From: Blastocystis hominis
Lineage: Eukaryota; Sar; Bigyra; Opalinata; Blastocystidae
Direction of reading: 5' to 3'
DNA: 64,000 bases
Assembly: GCF_000151665.1 (NCBI RefSeq)
Contig: NW_013171815.1
Coordinates: 1,749,153-1,813,152, forward strand
Shown: positions 55,017-64,000 of the stretch, one piece after another
Layout: every line of letters starts with the position of its first letter
How positions within the stretch are numbered: position 1 is the stretch's first letter
Made by a program: the position numbers and the translations under genes
Notes under the pieces: model-generated
What the model was told of the DNA's origin: nothing
Databases searched by the model: none
The model's input: the letters and a program-made list of their open reading frames with translations, nothing else

Positions 55017-56543
55017 CTAAATTTGATCTTTTTCACGGAACCACTCGATCGGAGGGAGCGTATCGACCGGTCCATACCCCGCCACAGCAATCGGTTTGTT
55101 CACGAATGTGGCGCTCGCCACGTCCTTCACCGTCTGCAAATCCACCGCATCGACCCTCGTGAAGATCTCCGCGGGCGTAAGCCGTCGCCCGTACATCTGC
55201 GCTTGTCTGCCAATGTCCTCCACGATGTTGTGCGAGGCGTACAAATCCATGAGCAGCGTGTTCTTCAGCTTGTTCTTGGCGCGATCCAGATCCTCCTGCG
55301 TGACATACTCCCTCAGATCGCGCAGCGCCTCCACCGAAATCTCCATTAACCGCGGGATATTCTCCTGCGTGCACTCGCAATACACTCCAAACAGCGACGT
55401 GTCCTTATAGCACGTGTCGAAGCAGCTCACCACCTGTGCGGTATTCCCCGCGGCCGCCTGCGTGCATAACCGCGAGGCGCCGTTGGGCCCCGCGCCGGAG
55501 AGCCGGTCCCACTCGCCGAGCATTTTCTGGATCAGCATCATCACGATGGCGTTCTCGTCCGCCCAGCCCACCGACTCGAACGCCACGGCCAGCGCCGCGT
55601 GCGGGTACGCGGCGTCCTTCTGCACCGTCAGCGACGACGTGAACCGCTTGCTCAGCGGGGGGATCGACGCGCCGTTCGATGGAATTCGGGGCAGATGGCC
55701 GAACGTGCGGTCCGCCATCGCCACCAGCTATGCGTTACGGTGGAGAAACGGGGAAACGTGGTCGTGGGAGAGCGCGCCGGCGCCAGCGATGACGACGCGG
55801 GGAGCGATGTAGTGGGTCTGGACGTAGTCGACGAGGTCGTTGCGCTGGATGGAGCGGATGTTGCGCTCGGGACCGAGAATCGTGTAGCCGAGGCCGCAGC
55901 CTTGGTAGGCCGTCGCGTGCAGAAGGTCGAACACCACTTCGTACTTGTTGGTGAACACGTCCTCCATCTCCAGGAGGATCGTGTGGCGCTCGCTGTTGAT
56001 GGCGGAGGGGTCGTAGCGGGAGTGCAGGAGGATGTCGCCCAGAATGTCCATCGCGCGGCCGATGTCCTTCGTGAAGCAGCGAGAGTAGTAGACGGTTTGC
56101 TCTCGGCTTGTGTAGCTAGGAGATAGAGTCAGAGAAGTGCAGCGAATACGCGTTTAGATGAGCACCCATGTCTTCGACTTCCTTCTCGATGTCTACGCGG
56201 TTTCTCCGCTCGGTCCCCTTAAAAGCAAGGTGCTCCAAGAAGTGGGCAACTCCGTTATTTGCGTCGTTTTCATATCTGCTTCCTGCATCAATAAACACAC
56301 CAACAGAACACGTCTTTCCGTATCCTCCCTACGAAACATAAAGGTAAGTGCTCTTTGCCTACTTGAGAAAGAACACGTACGCCGTTCGGAAGGGTTGTTA
56401 CCTCTGTAGCGGGGACATTGAACAGATAACTAGGCAGAGAAGACGAAAATGCTCTTAGCAGATTCCGCTACACGATCAACTTCCAGAAACAACCAAACCG
56501 ATGGAACCAGCAAACGTGGATTATGAATTATACGAGATAACAT
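55017..56543 (-). CDS. mitochondrial processing peptidase beta subunit
   Basis: Cleaves targeting peptides from imported proteins. Five exons, with introns 56468-56498, 56329-56362, 56116-56149 and 55728-55757; 465 aa, the normal size. The leader [20 protein letters not shown] is a textbook presequence. The M16 zinc site is intact: [13 protein letters not shown] (inverted HxxEH), with the downstream Glu in [20 protein letters not shown], and [11 protein letters not shown] follows. The second half has [13 protein letters not shown] and [14 protein letters not shown]. The intact zinc site identifies the catalytic beta subunit rather than alpha. Its neighbours AOX and ISCU are among its expected substrates. 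Confidence 0.95.
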
Positions 56544-56626
56544 ATTTCGCAATAAAGAAAATGATATGAGGAAATCGACCTGAATTTTGGAATCTGAGTC
56601 CTTTGACGACAAACAAGTATTTTGGA

Positions 56627-57105
56627 ATGTTCCGTTCTAGTGTAAATCTCGATTTTGAATTGGTCACCTGTAGGGAAGATTACCACCGGAGGTTAACCGT
56701 ATTCTTTACGTAAAGTATTCTTTTCTTCTTTGCTTGCTTATTTCGCAGGAACCTTCCTTATAAAATCACAAATGAAGAAATATATGATATTTTCGCCAAG
56801 TATGGGGACATTCGTCAAATCCGAGTGTATTTTGCTTTGAATAGGCATGACGGGTTAGAGGAGAGACCAAGGAGACGCGAGGAACTGCCTTCGTCGTCTA
56901 TGAGGACATTTACGATGCAAAAGATGCCGTGGATCATTTATCTGGCTTCAACGTCGGTGGTCGCTATTTAGTTGTGCTCTATTTCCAGGCCACAAGGTGG
57001 TGGTTGTAGAGGTGTTTGATTTGTAGAGCGGTGAAGACGGCGGATACGAAGAAGCGCGAGCAGGAGATTGAGGAGCTGAAGGCCAAGTTCGGCTTGGCCA
57101 AGTAA
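56627..57105 (+). CDS. SF3B6/p14 splicing factor (SF3b subunit)
   Basis: The U2 snRNP protein that sits at the branch-point adenosine. Five exons, with introns 56642-56673, 56715-56748, 56827-56858 and 56997-57026; 116 aa, close to the human protein. Spliced it follows SF3B6 nearly residue by residue: [76 protein letters not shown] and a Lys/Glu-rich C-terminal helix. RNP2 (ILYVKNLP) and RNP1 (RGTAFVVYE) of the RRM are clear. A TAA is encoded; the octamer lies 33 nt on. Its presence suits a genome full of introns near 30 nt. Confidence 0.95.
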
Positions 57106-57138
57106 ATAAATAGAGATCATTGTAGTACTATTCGAAAG

Positions 57139-57146
57139 TGTTTGTT
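57139..57146 (+). terminator. poly(A)-site octamer TGTTTGTT for SF3B6
   Basis: Lies 33 nt after the TAA. Confidence 0.65.
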
Positions 57147-57455
57147 CGAAATGGGTGGCTGATTTGTGGGTATGTTGTTTCTCGGATCTCGGCTTGTGCA
57201 TGTCTGCTTACCATGCGTTCCAATGGATTGAAAAGGACTGTTTTAGGGGCACTTTCTCTTCAAGGAGTCGCAATGCTTCGTTTCAAACTGAATGCCCCTC
57301 CAAAATGGTCGACAAGGTTCAATTTCTCCGATTCCATCCATTTTCAAAAGATTGACAAGGAATAAAACTAAGAATCCCTCAATGATTACAAAAGTCATTG
57401 GAATGTGGAAACTGGAGGAAAGCCTATTTTCATTCTTCTATTCAAAACTACTCAA

Positions 57456-58003
57456 ATGTTCTCTCTGGCTCGCAGCGCACCCAGATTTGTGTTTGCTGCT
57501 CGTTCTCTTACGTGCACAACACGACTTTATCATGACCTTGTGATTGATCACTACGAGCATCCTCGTAATGTCGGTATGTTCCCCCTATGTGGAAATTAAT
57601 TATCCAGGCTCCTTCGACGCGAATGATGACGACATTGGCACAGGAATCGCCGGAGCTCCTGCCTGCGGTGACGTGATGAAGCTCCAAGTGAGATGTCATT
57701 GCAGTCATCGATGAGTAGATTAAGGTCGCCGATGGAAAGATCGTCGACGCCAAGTTCAAAACGTTCGGCTGTGGTTCAGCCATTGCGTCTAGTTCTGTAG
57801 CCAGCGAATGGGTGAAGGGAAAGACTCTGGAAGAAGCCATGACGATCAAGAACACAGATATTTCAAATCACTTGAAGCTCCCGCCCGTGAAGCTCCACTG
57901 CAGGTAGAGACTCGGTTGGCGTGTCACACATAGCCTGTTAGCTGAAGATGCCATCAAGGCAGCGGTGAATGATTATGTAAAGAAGAGTGAGAAAAAGCAG
58001 TAA
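57456..58003 (+). CDS. ISCU: iron-sulfur cluster scaffold protein ISCU
   Basis: The scaffold on which Fe-S clusters form in the mitochondrion-related organelle. Four exons, with introns 57574-57607, 57688-57718 and 57904-57933; 150 aa. The presequence [20 protein letters not shown] precedes the mature domain [20 protein letters not shown]. The three cluster cysteines and the Asp are present: [26 protein letters not shown] and [20 protein letters not shown] is the binding site for the Hsp70 chaperone. Splicing the last intron supplies the third Cys context, which confirms the join. The end is basic (KKSEKKQ). Confidence 0.96.
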
Positions 58004-58137
58004 ACGCGGTACTTTTAAGCATTTCGTTTGTTGTAACAAACAGCAAAGCCATTACTTTCTGCAATAATTCCGTTAATTTCGTTTCTACATCGAATGCCAA
58101 TCTCCTACACAAACACTAATTTACGTAGTTCGCCTGT

Positions 58138-58507
58138 CTACAAGTCACATTCAAACACGAAGCAAACCTTCATCTGAATGCTGTTCCTTGCTTGCAGCAG
58201 CTGCGCTTTCCGCTTTTCAATGCTGTCATCCCCATCCTTCTCTCCTTCACTATCTGCCGTTGCCACGAGATGGGCTCTGAAATTGTGATGAACCATATGT
58301 GAATTACCCAATGACTGCGTCGCAGTGATGGCGGAACACTTCTTCGTCGTAATGTCGGAATTTATCGAATTGATCTATAATGTCTTTTTTATTTCGGCCG
58401 AAGGACTGCATGTCCCCGGATTCGAACGACTTTTCAACACTCTCCAACTCCTTCTCCACTTCCTCAAATACGATAATTTCCTCCACTTCTTGAGAGGTAA
58501 ACTGCAT
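58138..58507 (-). CDS. small acidic helical protein, unknown
   Basis: Two exons, with a 31-nt intron at 58277-58307; 112 aa from the ATG at 58507. Sequence: VEEIIVFEEVEKELESVEKS, FGRNKKDIIDQFDKFRHYDE, then after the splice GEKDGDDSIEKRKAQLLQAR. Mostly charged helix with heptad-like spacing. A minus-strand frame further upstream (58520-58625, MFKPHANSLEIERVKTALVL) may be an additional 5' exon, but I could not join it with a sound intron. No family recognised. Confidence 0.45.
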
Positions 58508-58715
58508 GTTGCAGGGAGGAAATGGTTGAAATCAAGATATCTTTACTCCTCCTTTTAGCTAAAACAAGTGCGGTTTTAACTCGCTCAATTTCTAGCGAAT
58601 TCGCATGGGGTTTGAACATACTTTTCAAGTCACCGTTGCATTCGTCTCAAATCCACACCGCTTTCAGAGAGTTTTTAACCATCTCCTTCCGTTTTGAATT
58701 GGATGTCAATACATA

Positions 58716-59204
58716 ATGAGTCGGGATGACCTGAATTCATTTTCTTCCGGGAAACTGCATATAAACTATCGTGAAGAAGATGTTCTTATCCACTGTACAG
58801 ACAATCCAGGGAGAACTACATTCTTGCGGACAAGCGTATCACAAAAAGTCAAAGCGAATTCTGCCCTCACTTTCGAGGAAGCCTATTCTGCCTGTGTCGA
58901 TGATGTACTGAGGTGCTGTGTGGTAAGAGGAATGGGTGTGATTGATATGAAGGAAAGACACATCGTTGACCTGTATGTAAAAGTAGTGAACAAGCGGACG
59001 GATGGGATCGCTCTTCTTAATAAAGCCATGAAAATCGTGATAGAAGGAGGTGTTCACATTTTTGCCACCGACAGTCCTTCCTCCCAGCCTTCATCGAAAA
59101 CGCGAAGGCCGAACTACGATAGTGGCCGCAGAAGGTATCATAAAGATAGTTATTCTCTGGAATCCTATAAAGAGGTTCAGTCGTGGAGAAATAGAAAGCA
59201 ATAA
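58716..59204 (+). CDS. conserved-looking protein of unknown function
   Basis: A 162-aa single-exon frame. The N-terminal 115 residues look folded (KLHINYREEDVLIHCTDNPG, LTFEEAYSACVDDVLRCCVV, KAMKIVIEGGVHIFA). The C-terminal 45 are Ser/Arg/Tyr-rich and probably disordered. The stop is followed by TGTTTGTG 14 nt later and by the TFB5 ATG within 45 bp, a spacing that supports a real gene. The alternation of strands and helices loosely recalls small nucleic-acid-binding folds, but I cannot name a family. Confidence 0.55.
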   Translation: MSRDDLNSFSSGKLHINYREEDVLIHCTDNPGRTTFLRTSVSQKVKANSALTFEEAYSACVDDVLRCCVVRGMGVIDMKERHIVDLYVKVVNKRTDGIALLNKAMKIVIEGGVHIFATDSPSSQPSSKTRRPNYDSGRRRYHKDSYSLESYKEVQSWRNRKQ

Positions 59205-59247
59205 TATTTTGGCACCGCTTGTTTGTGGAAAACATTCATTGTTTTTC

Positions 59248-59481
59248 ATGTCTTCCCTAACTCCAATCTCAGGCATTATAGTTCGGTGTGACCCGACGAC
59301 AAAGCTATATCTTGAGAAGAAGGACAGCGAAAACATTGGTTCGCAGCGATTCATCAAATGCAGTCTTGGAGATGATTGTATATTTATAGAAGAGAGTAAA
59401 GAAAACTATGTACGCAGTTTAATTAACGAATGGATTGATACGACAAGTACACCGAAGAAAGATGATGATACGAAAATATAA
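59248..59481 (+). CDS. TFB5/GTF2H5, small TFIIH subunit
   Basis: The 77-aa TFIIH core subunit (TTDA in animals) that stabilises p52/Tfb2 and is needed for nucleotide excision repair. Single exon. The pattern ISGIIVRCDPTTKLYLEKKD, QRFIKCSLGDDCIFIEES and YVRSLINEWID follows TFB5 (GVLIECDPAMKQFLL ... FIIQDIDDTHVFV ... LMD). Length is typical, with a short charged tail. A second TFIIH-related gene, the CDK7-like kinase, lies 19 kb away. Confidence 0.85.
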   Translation: MSSLTPISGIIVRCDPTTKLYLEKKDSENIGSQRFIKCSLGDDCIFIEESKENYVRSLINEWIDTTSTPKKDDDTKI

Positions 59482-59683
59482 ATATAGGCTATGTAATTTA
59501 AAGGTAGTAGTTGGATGTTTTCTTGAGAAATGACTTTGTGTGCAGCGATTGTCAATGGAACCACGAATCGTTGATTTCATTTGATTCGATTTCGTTTGTT
59601 GCATTTATGTTGTGTGATGTATGAAAAGTACAGTAAAACTCTTAATTGTGTTATCTAAGAGTTATTTTTTTATATAATATATT

Positions 59684-60406
59684 ATGGAATCTACAGAGCC
59701 TTCAAATCAACATTTATTGAGGAACGTTTACCGCTTTTGGCGCACGAAAGAAAATGGAGCAAATGTATGTATTCTTTTTGTTACTGTTGAGTAGAGCCAA
59801 GAATACGAGAATGGACTAGAGGATTTGGGACGTTGTGGGACAGTTGAAGAGTTTTACAGTATTTATTGTTATCTTCCGGTGATTGGCACGGAGCAGGCTA
59901 CGAACTACTCGTTATTTCGGGAGGGTATCGAGCCCCTGTGGGAAGATCCGGCGAATAGCCAGGGAGGTCGTACAATCTTATTAATCAATGGTACGGAACT
60001 CGCTCCAATGTTGTGGGAGAAGCTAGTAGTCGTGTTAGGTTTGTTTCACAGTAGTTGTTATTCACGATATCTGAGTCATTTAACGTGGGCGATGAAATCT
60101 GCGGAGTTTCTGTGACTGTGAAAACAGACGTGACATCGCTCTGTGTATGGAATCGGAATTCGTCTCTTCGCCGAACAGTCGATGAAATAGAGTTTGCTAG
60201 TGTTAGTTACTGACAAGCCTAGAATCGGACTGCGGAACGGGCTGGCGCTACCGAACACCGTTCGAGTTCATTACAAGCCGAACCGCTCTGCGATGGCGAA
60301 CGCGACGAAGAACGCGCGAAAGGGCGGGTTCAATCCACAGCAAGAGAACAAGAAGGGGAAGTACAAGCAGTCGAATCGTTTTTCCGGGTTAAATGAGGAT
60401 AGTTGA
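59684..60406 (+). CDS. eIF4E-family cap-binding protein (4EHP/eIF4E2-like)
   Basis: Binds the mRNA 5' cap to promote or repress translation. Four exons: introns of 30 nt (near 59768-59797), 23 nt (60032-60054) and 31 nt (near 60191-60221); 212 aa. Motifs: HLLRNVYRFWRTKENGA (first region), QEYENGLEDLGRCGTVEEFY, YSLFREGIEPLWEDPANSQG (cap-binding Trp and Glu), SFNVGDEICGVSVTV and SLCVWNRNSSLRR. The class II feel (WRTK, PLWEDPANSQGG) favours 4EHP. The tail is basic and Asn/Lys-rich. The 23-nt intron is a weak join. The end AGT T-GATA-TGTTTGTT means encoded TGA and poly(A)-made TAA coincide. Confidence 0.83.
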
Positions 60407-60408
60407 TA

Positions 60409-60416
60409 TGTTTGTT
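60409..60416 (+). terminator. poly(A)-site octamer TGTTTGTT for the eIF4E-like gene
   Basis: Context AGT T-GATA-TGTTTGTT, same layout as the FtsH-like gene end. Confidence 0.75.
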
Positions 60417-60451
60417 AGTCACCTCAAAGAAATGGATTATATGTAGTTACA

Positions 60452-60459
60452 AACAAACA
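60452..60459 (-). terminator. poly(A)-site octamer TGTTTGTT for the 14-3-3 gene
   Basis: Lies 64 nt after the TAG... TAA region of the minus-strand 14-3-3 gene and faces the eIF4E-like octamer 35 bp away. Confidence 0.65.
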
Positions 60460-60523
60460 GAAATCCAAACGCCAAATATCAAATACCGAGCATTAAGCAC
60501 AGATAATCGAACGACAGAAAAGT

Positions 60524-61294
60524 CTAATGATCGGTTTCTGACTCCCATAGTCTGAGATTATCACGAATCAGCTGCAAAATAGATACACTATCTTGGTAGT
60601 CCTTCTCTGGAAGATTTTCGAGCATCTTCATAGCATTCTCGAACGCCTTCGTTGCCATGGCACGGGCTTCCTCGCTTTGGCGAGTAATTTCGTATAAAAA
60701 CACGGAGTAGTTCAGGTAGAGACCCAAGAGGGTTGGATTCACGTCACTCACCTGGAGATTCTCCGCCTCCTTCAGGGCTTCTCGGTAACTACACGTGAGA
60801 GCAAGGAAAGAGCGATACCATTTTCGAGACTTTTCAATTGCGACCAGCTGCGCATCTCCCACCATAAACTCGGCCTCATATCGATAGTAGTCTCCTTTCA
60901 TTTTCATATAGTAAATAAAGTCATCCACGCTGGAAGAATCCACGCATAATCCTCGTAAGAGGTGTTCGGAAATAACGGTCTGAACTTCCTGGCATAGCTG
61001 TTCTATCTCCTTTTCGATTTTTCCTTTGAGATCCGCAATGGAAGAGTCGATGGAATCGTTCCCAGAGCTTTTCTGCTGAATACTAAACAAAACTCTCCAA
61101 GCATTTCGCTTGGAACTAATAAGATCCTTATAGGCAAGCGAGAATAAATTTCTCTCTTCCAAGGATAAGCTAACTCTACTTTGTCCCTCAGGAATGGTGG
61201 TCGCTACAAGCTTGATATACTTTTTCATATCTTCGTAGCGCTCGGCCTGTTCGGCAATACGAGCCATAGTGACATAATCCGTCAAGTAAGACAT
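60524..61294 (-). CDS. 14-3-3 phosphoprotein-binding protein
   Basis: A dimeric adaptor that binds phosphoserine motifs in many clients. Single exon, 256 aa, normal length. All helices are recognisable: ARIAEQAERYEDMKKYIKLV, SLEERNLFSLAYKDLISSKR, NAWRVLFSI, MKGDYYRYEAEF (the Arg-Tyr of the phosphate pocket), NPTLLGLYLNYSVFLYEI and SILQLIRDNLRLWESE. Divergence is higher than usual at the N-terminal dimer face. The phosphate-binding Lys/Arg/Arg/Tyr set appears kept (SSKR and the YRYE motif). Confidence 0.95.
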   Translation of the reverse strand: MSYLTDYVTMARIAEQAERYEDMKKYIKLVATTIPEGQSRVSLSLEERNLFSLAYKDLISSKRNAWRVLFSIQQKSSGNDSIDSSIADLKGKIEKEIEQLCQEVQTVISEHLLRGLCVDSSSVDDFIYYMKMKGDYYRYEAEFMVGDAQLVAIEKSRKWYRSFLALTCSYREALKEAENLQVSDVNPTLLGLYLNYSVFLYEITRQSEEARAMATKAFENAMKMLENLPEKDYQDSVSILQLIRDNLRLWESETDH

Positions 61295-61406
61295 CCTGGA
61301 AAAAACCTATGAAAGCTCTTAGTTCTCGCTCATTTCTCGTCCTTCACACCGATTCCACACAACAAATGCGTACTTAAAAAGTCAATACGAACGAAGCAAA
61401 CTTTTG

Positions 61407-61414
61407 AACAAACA
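61407..61414 (-). terminator. poly(A)-site octamer TGTTTGTT for the helical-repeat gene
   Basis: Context T-GCTC-TGTTTGTT, 9 nt after the TAA. Confidence 0.7.
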
Positions 61415-61423
61415 GAGCAAAAC

Positions 61424-63991
61424 TTAGTATCTAACACCGAACGCTCTCAAATACTCGTCTCCAATCTTCCAGCCCATCTTGCTCATAAACAACATTCCGT
61501 TTTCCACAAGCACCTTATAGAGTCTCATTTTCTCCAACTTCAGCTCGTCCGTCCTCATGCCTCGCATCGACTTCTGAATACACCTGCACACGCTCTCCTT
61601 CTTGCTCACAGAGTTCAGCAGCCGCACCACCTCCGTTTTCAGCACTCCCTCATACCCATTCATCATCTCCACCAATCGCTCCGGCTGATTGGCCAGCACC
61701 ACGAGCGCGCCCAGGAACAGCCCCAGAACCTCCAGGGCCATCGTGTCCTCCTCGCTCACCTGGAACAGGAAGGGCGTGAGGGGCGCCACGGCGAGAACGA
61801 ACGCGGTGAGTTCGCTCTGCACCGATCGAATCGGCCGCACCGTCGCTTCCACCGCCAGAATCACCTGCAGGACGAGCCGCAGCACGCCGCGCAGCGCGGG
61901 CCGGGCCTTCTCGGTCTGCAGGAGGGAGAGCGAGGCGCCGTTCTCGCGGAGAGAGCGGATGAGCGGGCAGTGGTTGAAGCGGCCGAAGAGGGAAAGATCC
62001 AGCGCGGCCATGGCGCCCTCGGTGGACCGGACCAGCACGGAGAGCAGAGAGAGGCTCTGCGTGACGATGGCGAGCGGCTCGCGGGCGGCGGTCGAGGCAT
62101 CGAGGCAGGCGAAGTCGAGCTGTCCGACGGCCTGGAGGAGCGTGGGGAGGAGCGAGGAGTGCTCGAGGAGGTAGTGCGTGATCGACTCGCTGCTGTCCTC
62201 CGCCATGAACGACCGGAGCAGCGTCGTCGCGGCCCGGTGCAGCGCCGCGTCGGAGCTCTGCAGGTCGTGCGCGAGGAGCTCCAGCAGCGCGGGGAGCGCG
62301 AGCTGCGAGGGCGTGAAGAGCTCGCGCAGCGAGCGCTGGGGCGCCGCCTTCTTGAGCGAAAGGAGGAACTGGAGAAGCAGGAGGTACTGCGCGGTGCGCG
62401 CCGCTTCGGGCTGGCGGAGAGGGTCGTTGAGGATGCAGACGAGCAAGTGGTCGAGGCCCTGGTACCGCTCCGACGCGCTGAGCGTTCGGTTTTGCTCCGT
62501 CAGCAGGTGGAGGAACGCGATCGCCGCCTCGCACGCGTCCACACGCAGCAGATTCGGCGGCGTCGCCTGCGCCAGGAAGTCGAGCAGCGCTCCCACCACG
62601 CCGATGGGCAGGGCTTCCGCGGTTATCGGCAGGGACGGCGGCAGCAGCCCCGCCCACAGCGCGGAGCAGTCGATCAGCGCGATCTGCAGCAGCGCCAGCA
62701 CGCGGCGGAAGACGCGTCGCTCCAGCGCGCTGCGCGCCGCCACCTCGTTCGCCTGCTTCGCCGCCGCCAGCACTTGATTCACCAGCGAGACCTGCCACGC
62801 CGAACGACTTCCCGCGCTTTTTGCTTCGCCTGCTTCGCTTGCCGCCAATTCGCGAAGCTTCGCCAAATCGATGCTCGGAACCGTGGAACCAAACGTGGAA
62901 ACCGAGGTCTCGCACTGCGCCAGCCAGGCCTCCGGGATGAATCCCCGCGGGATTTCGGTGAGCGCGAAGCCGCGCAGCGCTCCGAGCAGCCGCTCGATGG
63001 GCGTTTCGCGAGCCGTTTCGGCGTCCGGGAAGGCGTCCGACACGCCCGGGACGGGGAGAGCGAAGGATGGCAGCACCTCGCGCACGAGTTCCGCACGAGT
63101 TTCATGGTTGAAAGTGAAGAGAAGCGTGGCGAGGAGGCGAGCGGAGGAAGCGACGAACTGCAGCAGCAGCGCGTTGGTGGGCGCGTCGGCGTGGGTCTGC
63201 GTCCAGCGAACCAGGCAGGGCAGCATCGCCAGGAGCTTCGCGGCCAGCCCGGAGCCCGCCAGGCTCGCGAGGAGGGCGTTCCCCGCGGGATGGGTGGGGT
63301 TGGCGAGGAGGGAGAGGAGGCGGAGCGTGTCGAGCGCGAGCGAAGCGTGGCGGAGAACGTGGAAGGGAGAAACCAGGAAGGCGCAGAGGCCGGCCAGGAG
63401 GGAATCGTGGAAGAAGCCGCCGGGGTAGAGAACCGCGGGGATGTCCAGCAGCAGGGAGGTGAGAGAAGGGGAAACGGAGGCCTGCTGCTCGAGCAGATCG
63501 AGCAAGCAGCGCGCAGCCAGCATGGAATCGTTCTCCGATTGGTTCTCCGATTGGTTCTCCGATTGGTTCTCCGATTGGTTCTCCGATTGGTTCTCCGATG
63601 GGTCCTTGGCGGCTCTGCGTTCGCTCGGTGCGCTGCGCAGGGCGCGCGTCCAGATCTGTTTGCACGCGGTGCGGAGCAGCGCCAGCTCCTCGGCGAAGCC
63701 GCCGAAGAACGACACGAACGCCGCGGGCGTGTTCTGCGCGGCCAGCTGGCTCAGGATCTGCAGCGTGGCGCACTGCAGCGCCGGCTGCGTCGCGAAGCAC
63801 AGCTGCATGAACAGCCGCAGCAGCATCGTCGAATCCGCCGCCAGCTGCTGCGCCAAAGGCCGCGCCGTCCCCGCGGGGGAGGCCGAGGAGGCCGAGGAGG
63901 CCTCGAGCGAGCGCTGCAGCGCGTCGAGGAAGGGCGCCGGGAGGCGCAGCAGCTCGCCGAGCAGCGCGGACGCGGCGGCGATCGCCTCCAT
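61424..63991 (-). CDS. large helical-repeat (HEAT/ARM-like) protein, 5' end uncertain
   Basis: An 855-aa frame from the ATG at 63991; it is still open at the window edge, so the true start may lie outside. The protein is almost all amphipathic helix, rich in Leu and Ala (LLRLFMQLCFATQPALQCAT, LLDFLAQATPPNLLRVDACE, TAQYLLLLQFLLSLKKAAPQ), like HEAT/ARM solenoids of nucleoporins or large ubiquitin ligases. No catalytic domain appears. The C-terminus (CIQKSMRGMRTDELKLEKMR, GDEYLRAFGVRY) is less Ala-rich. A 12-bp minisatellite codes a SENQ repeat. GC content is far higher than in the AT-rich middle of the window. Nup188/Nup205-like is possible, but only as a guess. Confidence 0.55.
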   Translation of the reverse strand: MEAIAAASALLGELLRLPAPFLDALQRSLEASSASSASPAGTARPLAQQLAADSTMLLRLFMQLCFATQPALQCATLQILSQLAAQNTPAAFVSFFGGFAEELALLRTACKQIWTRALRSAPSERRAAKDPSENQSENQSENQSENQSENQSENDSMLAARCLLDLLEQQASVSPSLTSLLLDIPAVLYPGGFFHDSLLAGLCAFLVSPFHVLRHASLALDTLRLLSLLANPTHPAGNALLASLAGSGLAAKLLAMLPCLVRWTQTHADAPTNALLLQFVASSARLLATLLFTFNHETRAELVREVLPSFALPVPGVSDAFPDAETARETPIERLLGALRGFALTEIPRGFIPEAWLAQCETSVSTFGSTVPSIDLAKLRELAASEAGEAKSAGSRSAWQVSLVNQVLAAAKQANEVAARSALERRVFRRVLALLQIALIDCSALWAGLLPPSLPITAEALPIGVVGALLDFLAQATPPNLLRVDACEAAIAFLHLLTEQNRTLSASERYQGLDHLLVCILNDPLRQPEAARTAQYLLLLQFLLSLKKAAPQRSLRELFTPSQLALPALLELLAHDLQSSDAALHRAATTLLRSFMAEDSSESITHYLLEHSSLLPTLLQAVGQLDFACLDASTAAREPLAIVTQSLSLLSVLVRSTEGAMAALDLSLFGRFNHCPLIRSLRENGASLSLLQTEKARPALRGVLRLVLQVILAVEATVRPIRSVQSELTAFVLAVAPLTPFLFQVSEEDTMALEVLGLFLGALVVLANQPERLVEMMNGYEGVLKTEVVRLLNSVSKKESVCRCIQKSMRGMRTDELKLEKMRLYKVLVENGMLFMSKMGWKIGDEYLRAFGVRY
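63528..63600 (-). repeat. 12-bp coding minisatellite (CCGATTGGTTCT)n
   Basis: Six nearly perfect tandem copies with no spacers, encoding Ser-Glu-Asn-Gln units on the minus strand. Confidence 0.92.
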
Positions 63992-64000
63992 CCGATCCGC

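Noticed and set aside
61650-62915. 421-codon frame in another phase of the helical-repeat gene
   Set aside because: GC-rich sequence opens several phases; this frame is Ala/Arg/Gly low complexity without domain signs, while the chosen frame gives regular amphipathic helices.
63528-63600. Possible CRISPR-like array
   Set aside because: Copies are directly adjacent with no spacers, lie inside a coding frame, and the genome is eukaryotic.

Overview
The window is nuclear DNA of a compact protist genome, and every signal points to Blastocystis (Stramenopiles). Nearly all genes carry GT-AG introns of about 28-36 nt. Many are followed by the octamer TGTTTGTT (AACAAACA for minus-strand genes), the poly(A)-associated motif known from Blastocystis. 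Several reading frames lack a sensible genomic stop and gain one only if the mRNA is cut and polyadenylated about 4 nt before that octamer. The gene content fits: alternative oxidase, Fe-superoxide dismutase, ISCU, a processing peptidase and a bifunctional DHFR-TS. I see no tRNA, rRNA, transposon or CRISPR array.

Layout. 0-5 kb: a truncated Ig-like surface protein, Fe-SOD, a YVH1-type zinc protein and a selenocysteine lyase/cysteine desulfurase-like enzyme. 5-20 kb: a small signal-peptide/single-TM protein and then mainly trafficking and quality-control genes: a PDZ-DENN protein, an FtsH-like protease, an UNC93-like transporter, UFD1, CCDC93 and a PDZ-FYVE protein. 19.5-21.1 kb: DHFR-TS. 21.6-22.5 kb: a decayed MORN/LRR copy. 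23.2-29.6 kb: a very large MG2-like protein. 29.6-39 kb is AT-rich and microsatellite-rich. It holds an SSUH2-like protein, an inositol polyphosphate kinase and an intact MORN/BspA-LRR gene whose exons each carry one LRR unit. 39-47 kb: a CDK7-like kinase, a DDX49/Dbp8 helicase, a METTL18-like methyltransferase, a PPP phosphatase and an LRR protein with lipidation signals at both ends. 47.7-53.6 kb: an MFS transporter, a fucosyltransferase-like enzyme, CWC21/SRRM2 and a p24 cargo receptor. 53.7-60.4 kb: AOX, MPP-beta, SF3B6, ISCU, two unknown small proteins, TFB5 and an eIF4E-like protein. 60.5-64 kb: a 14-3-3 protein and a GC-rich helical-repeat protein cut by the window end.

How the genes relate. 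The mitochondrion-related organelle set (AOX, MPP-beta, ISCU, Fe-SOD, m-AAA-like protease) covers import processing, Fe-S assembly, oxygen handling and proteolysis. A second group (DENN, FYVE, CCDC93, UFD1, p24, 14-3-3) serves membrane traffic and protein fate. Intergenic gaps are often under 100 bp, some convergent genes share their 3' region, and the octamer sets where one transcript ends and the next begins. Exon joins were deduced by hand from frame, GT-AG ends and family conservation. When introns are removed, CDS lengths divide by three, or leave one or two bases exactly where poly(A) would complete a stop.
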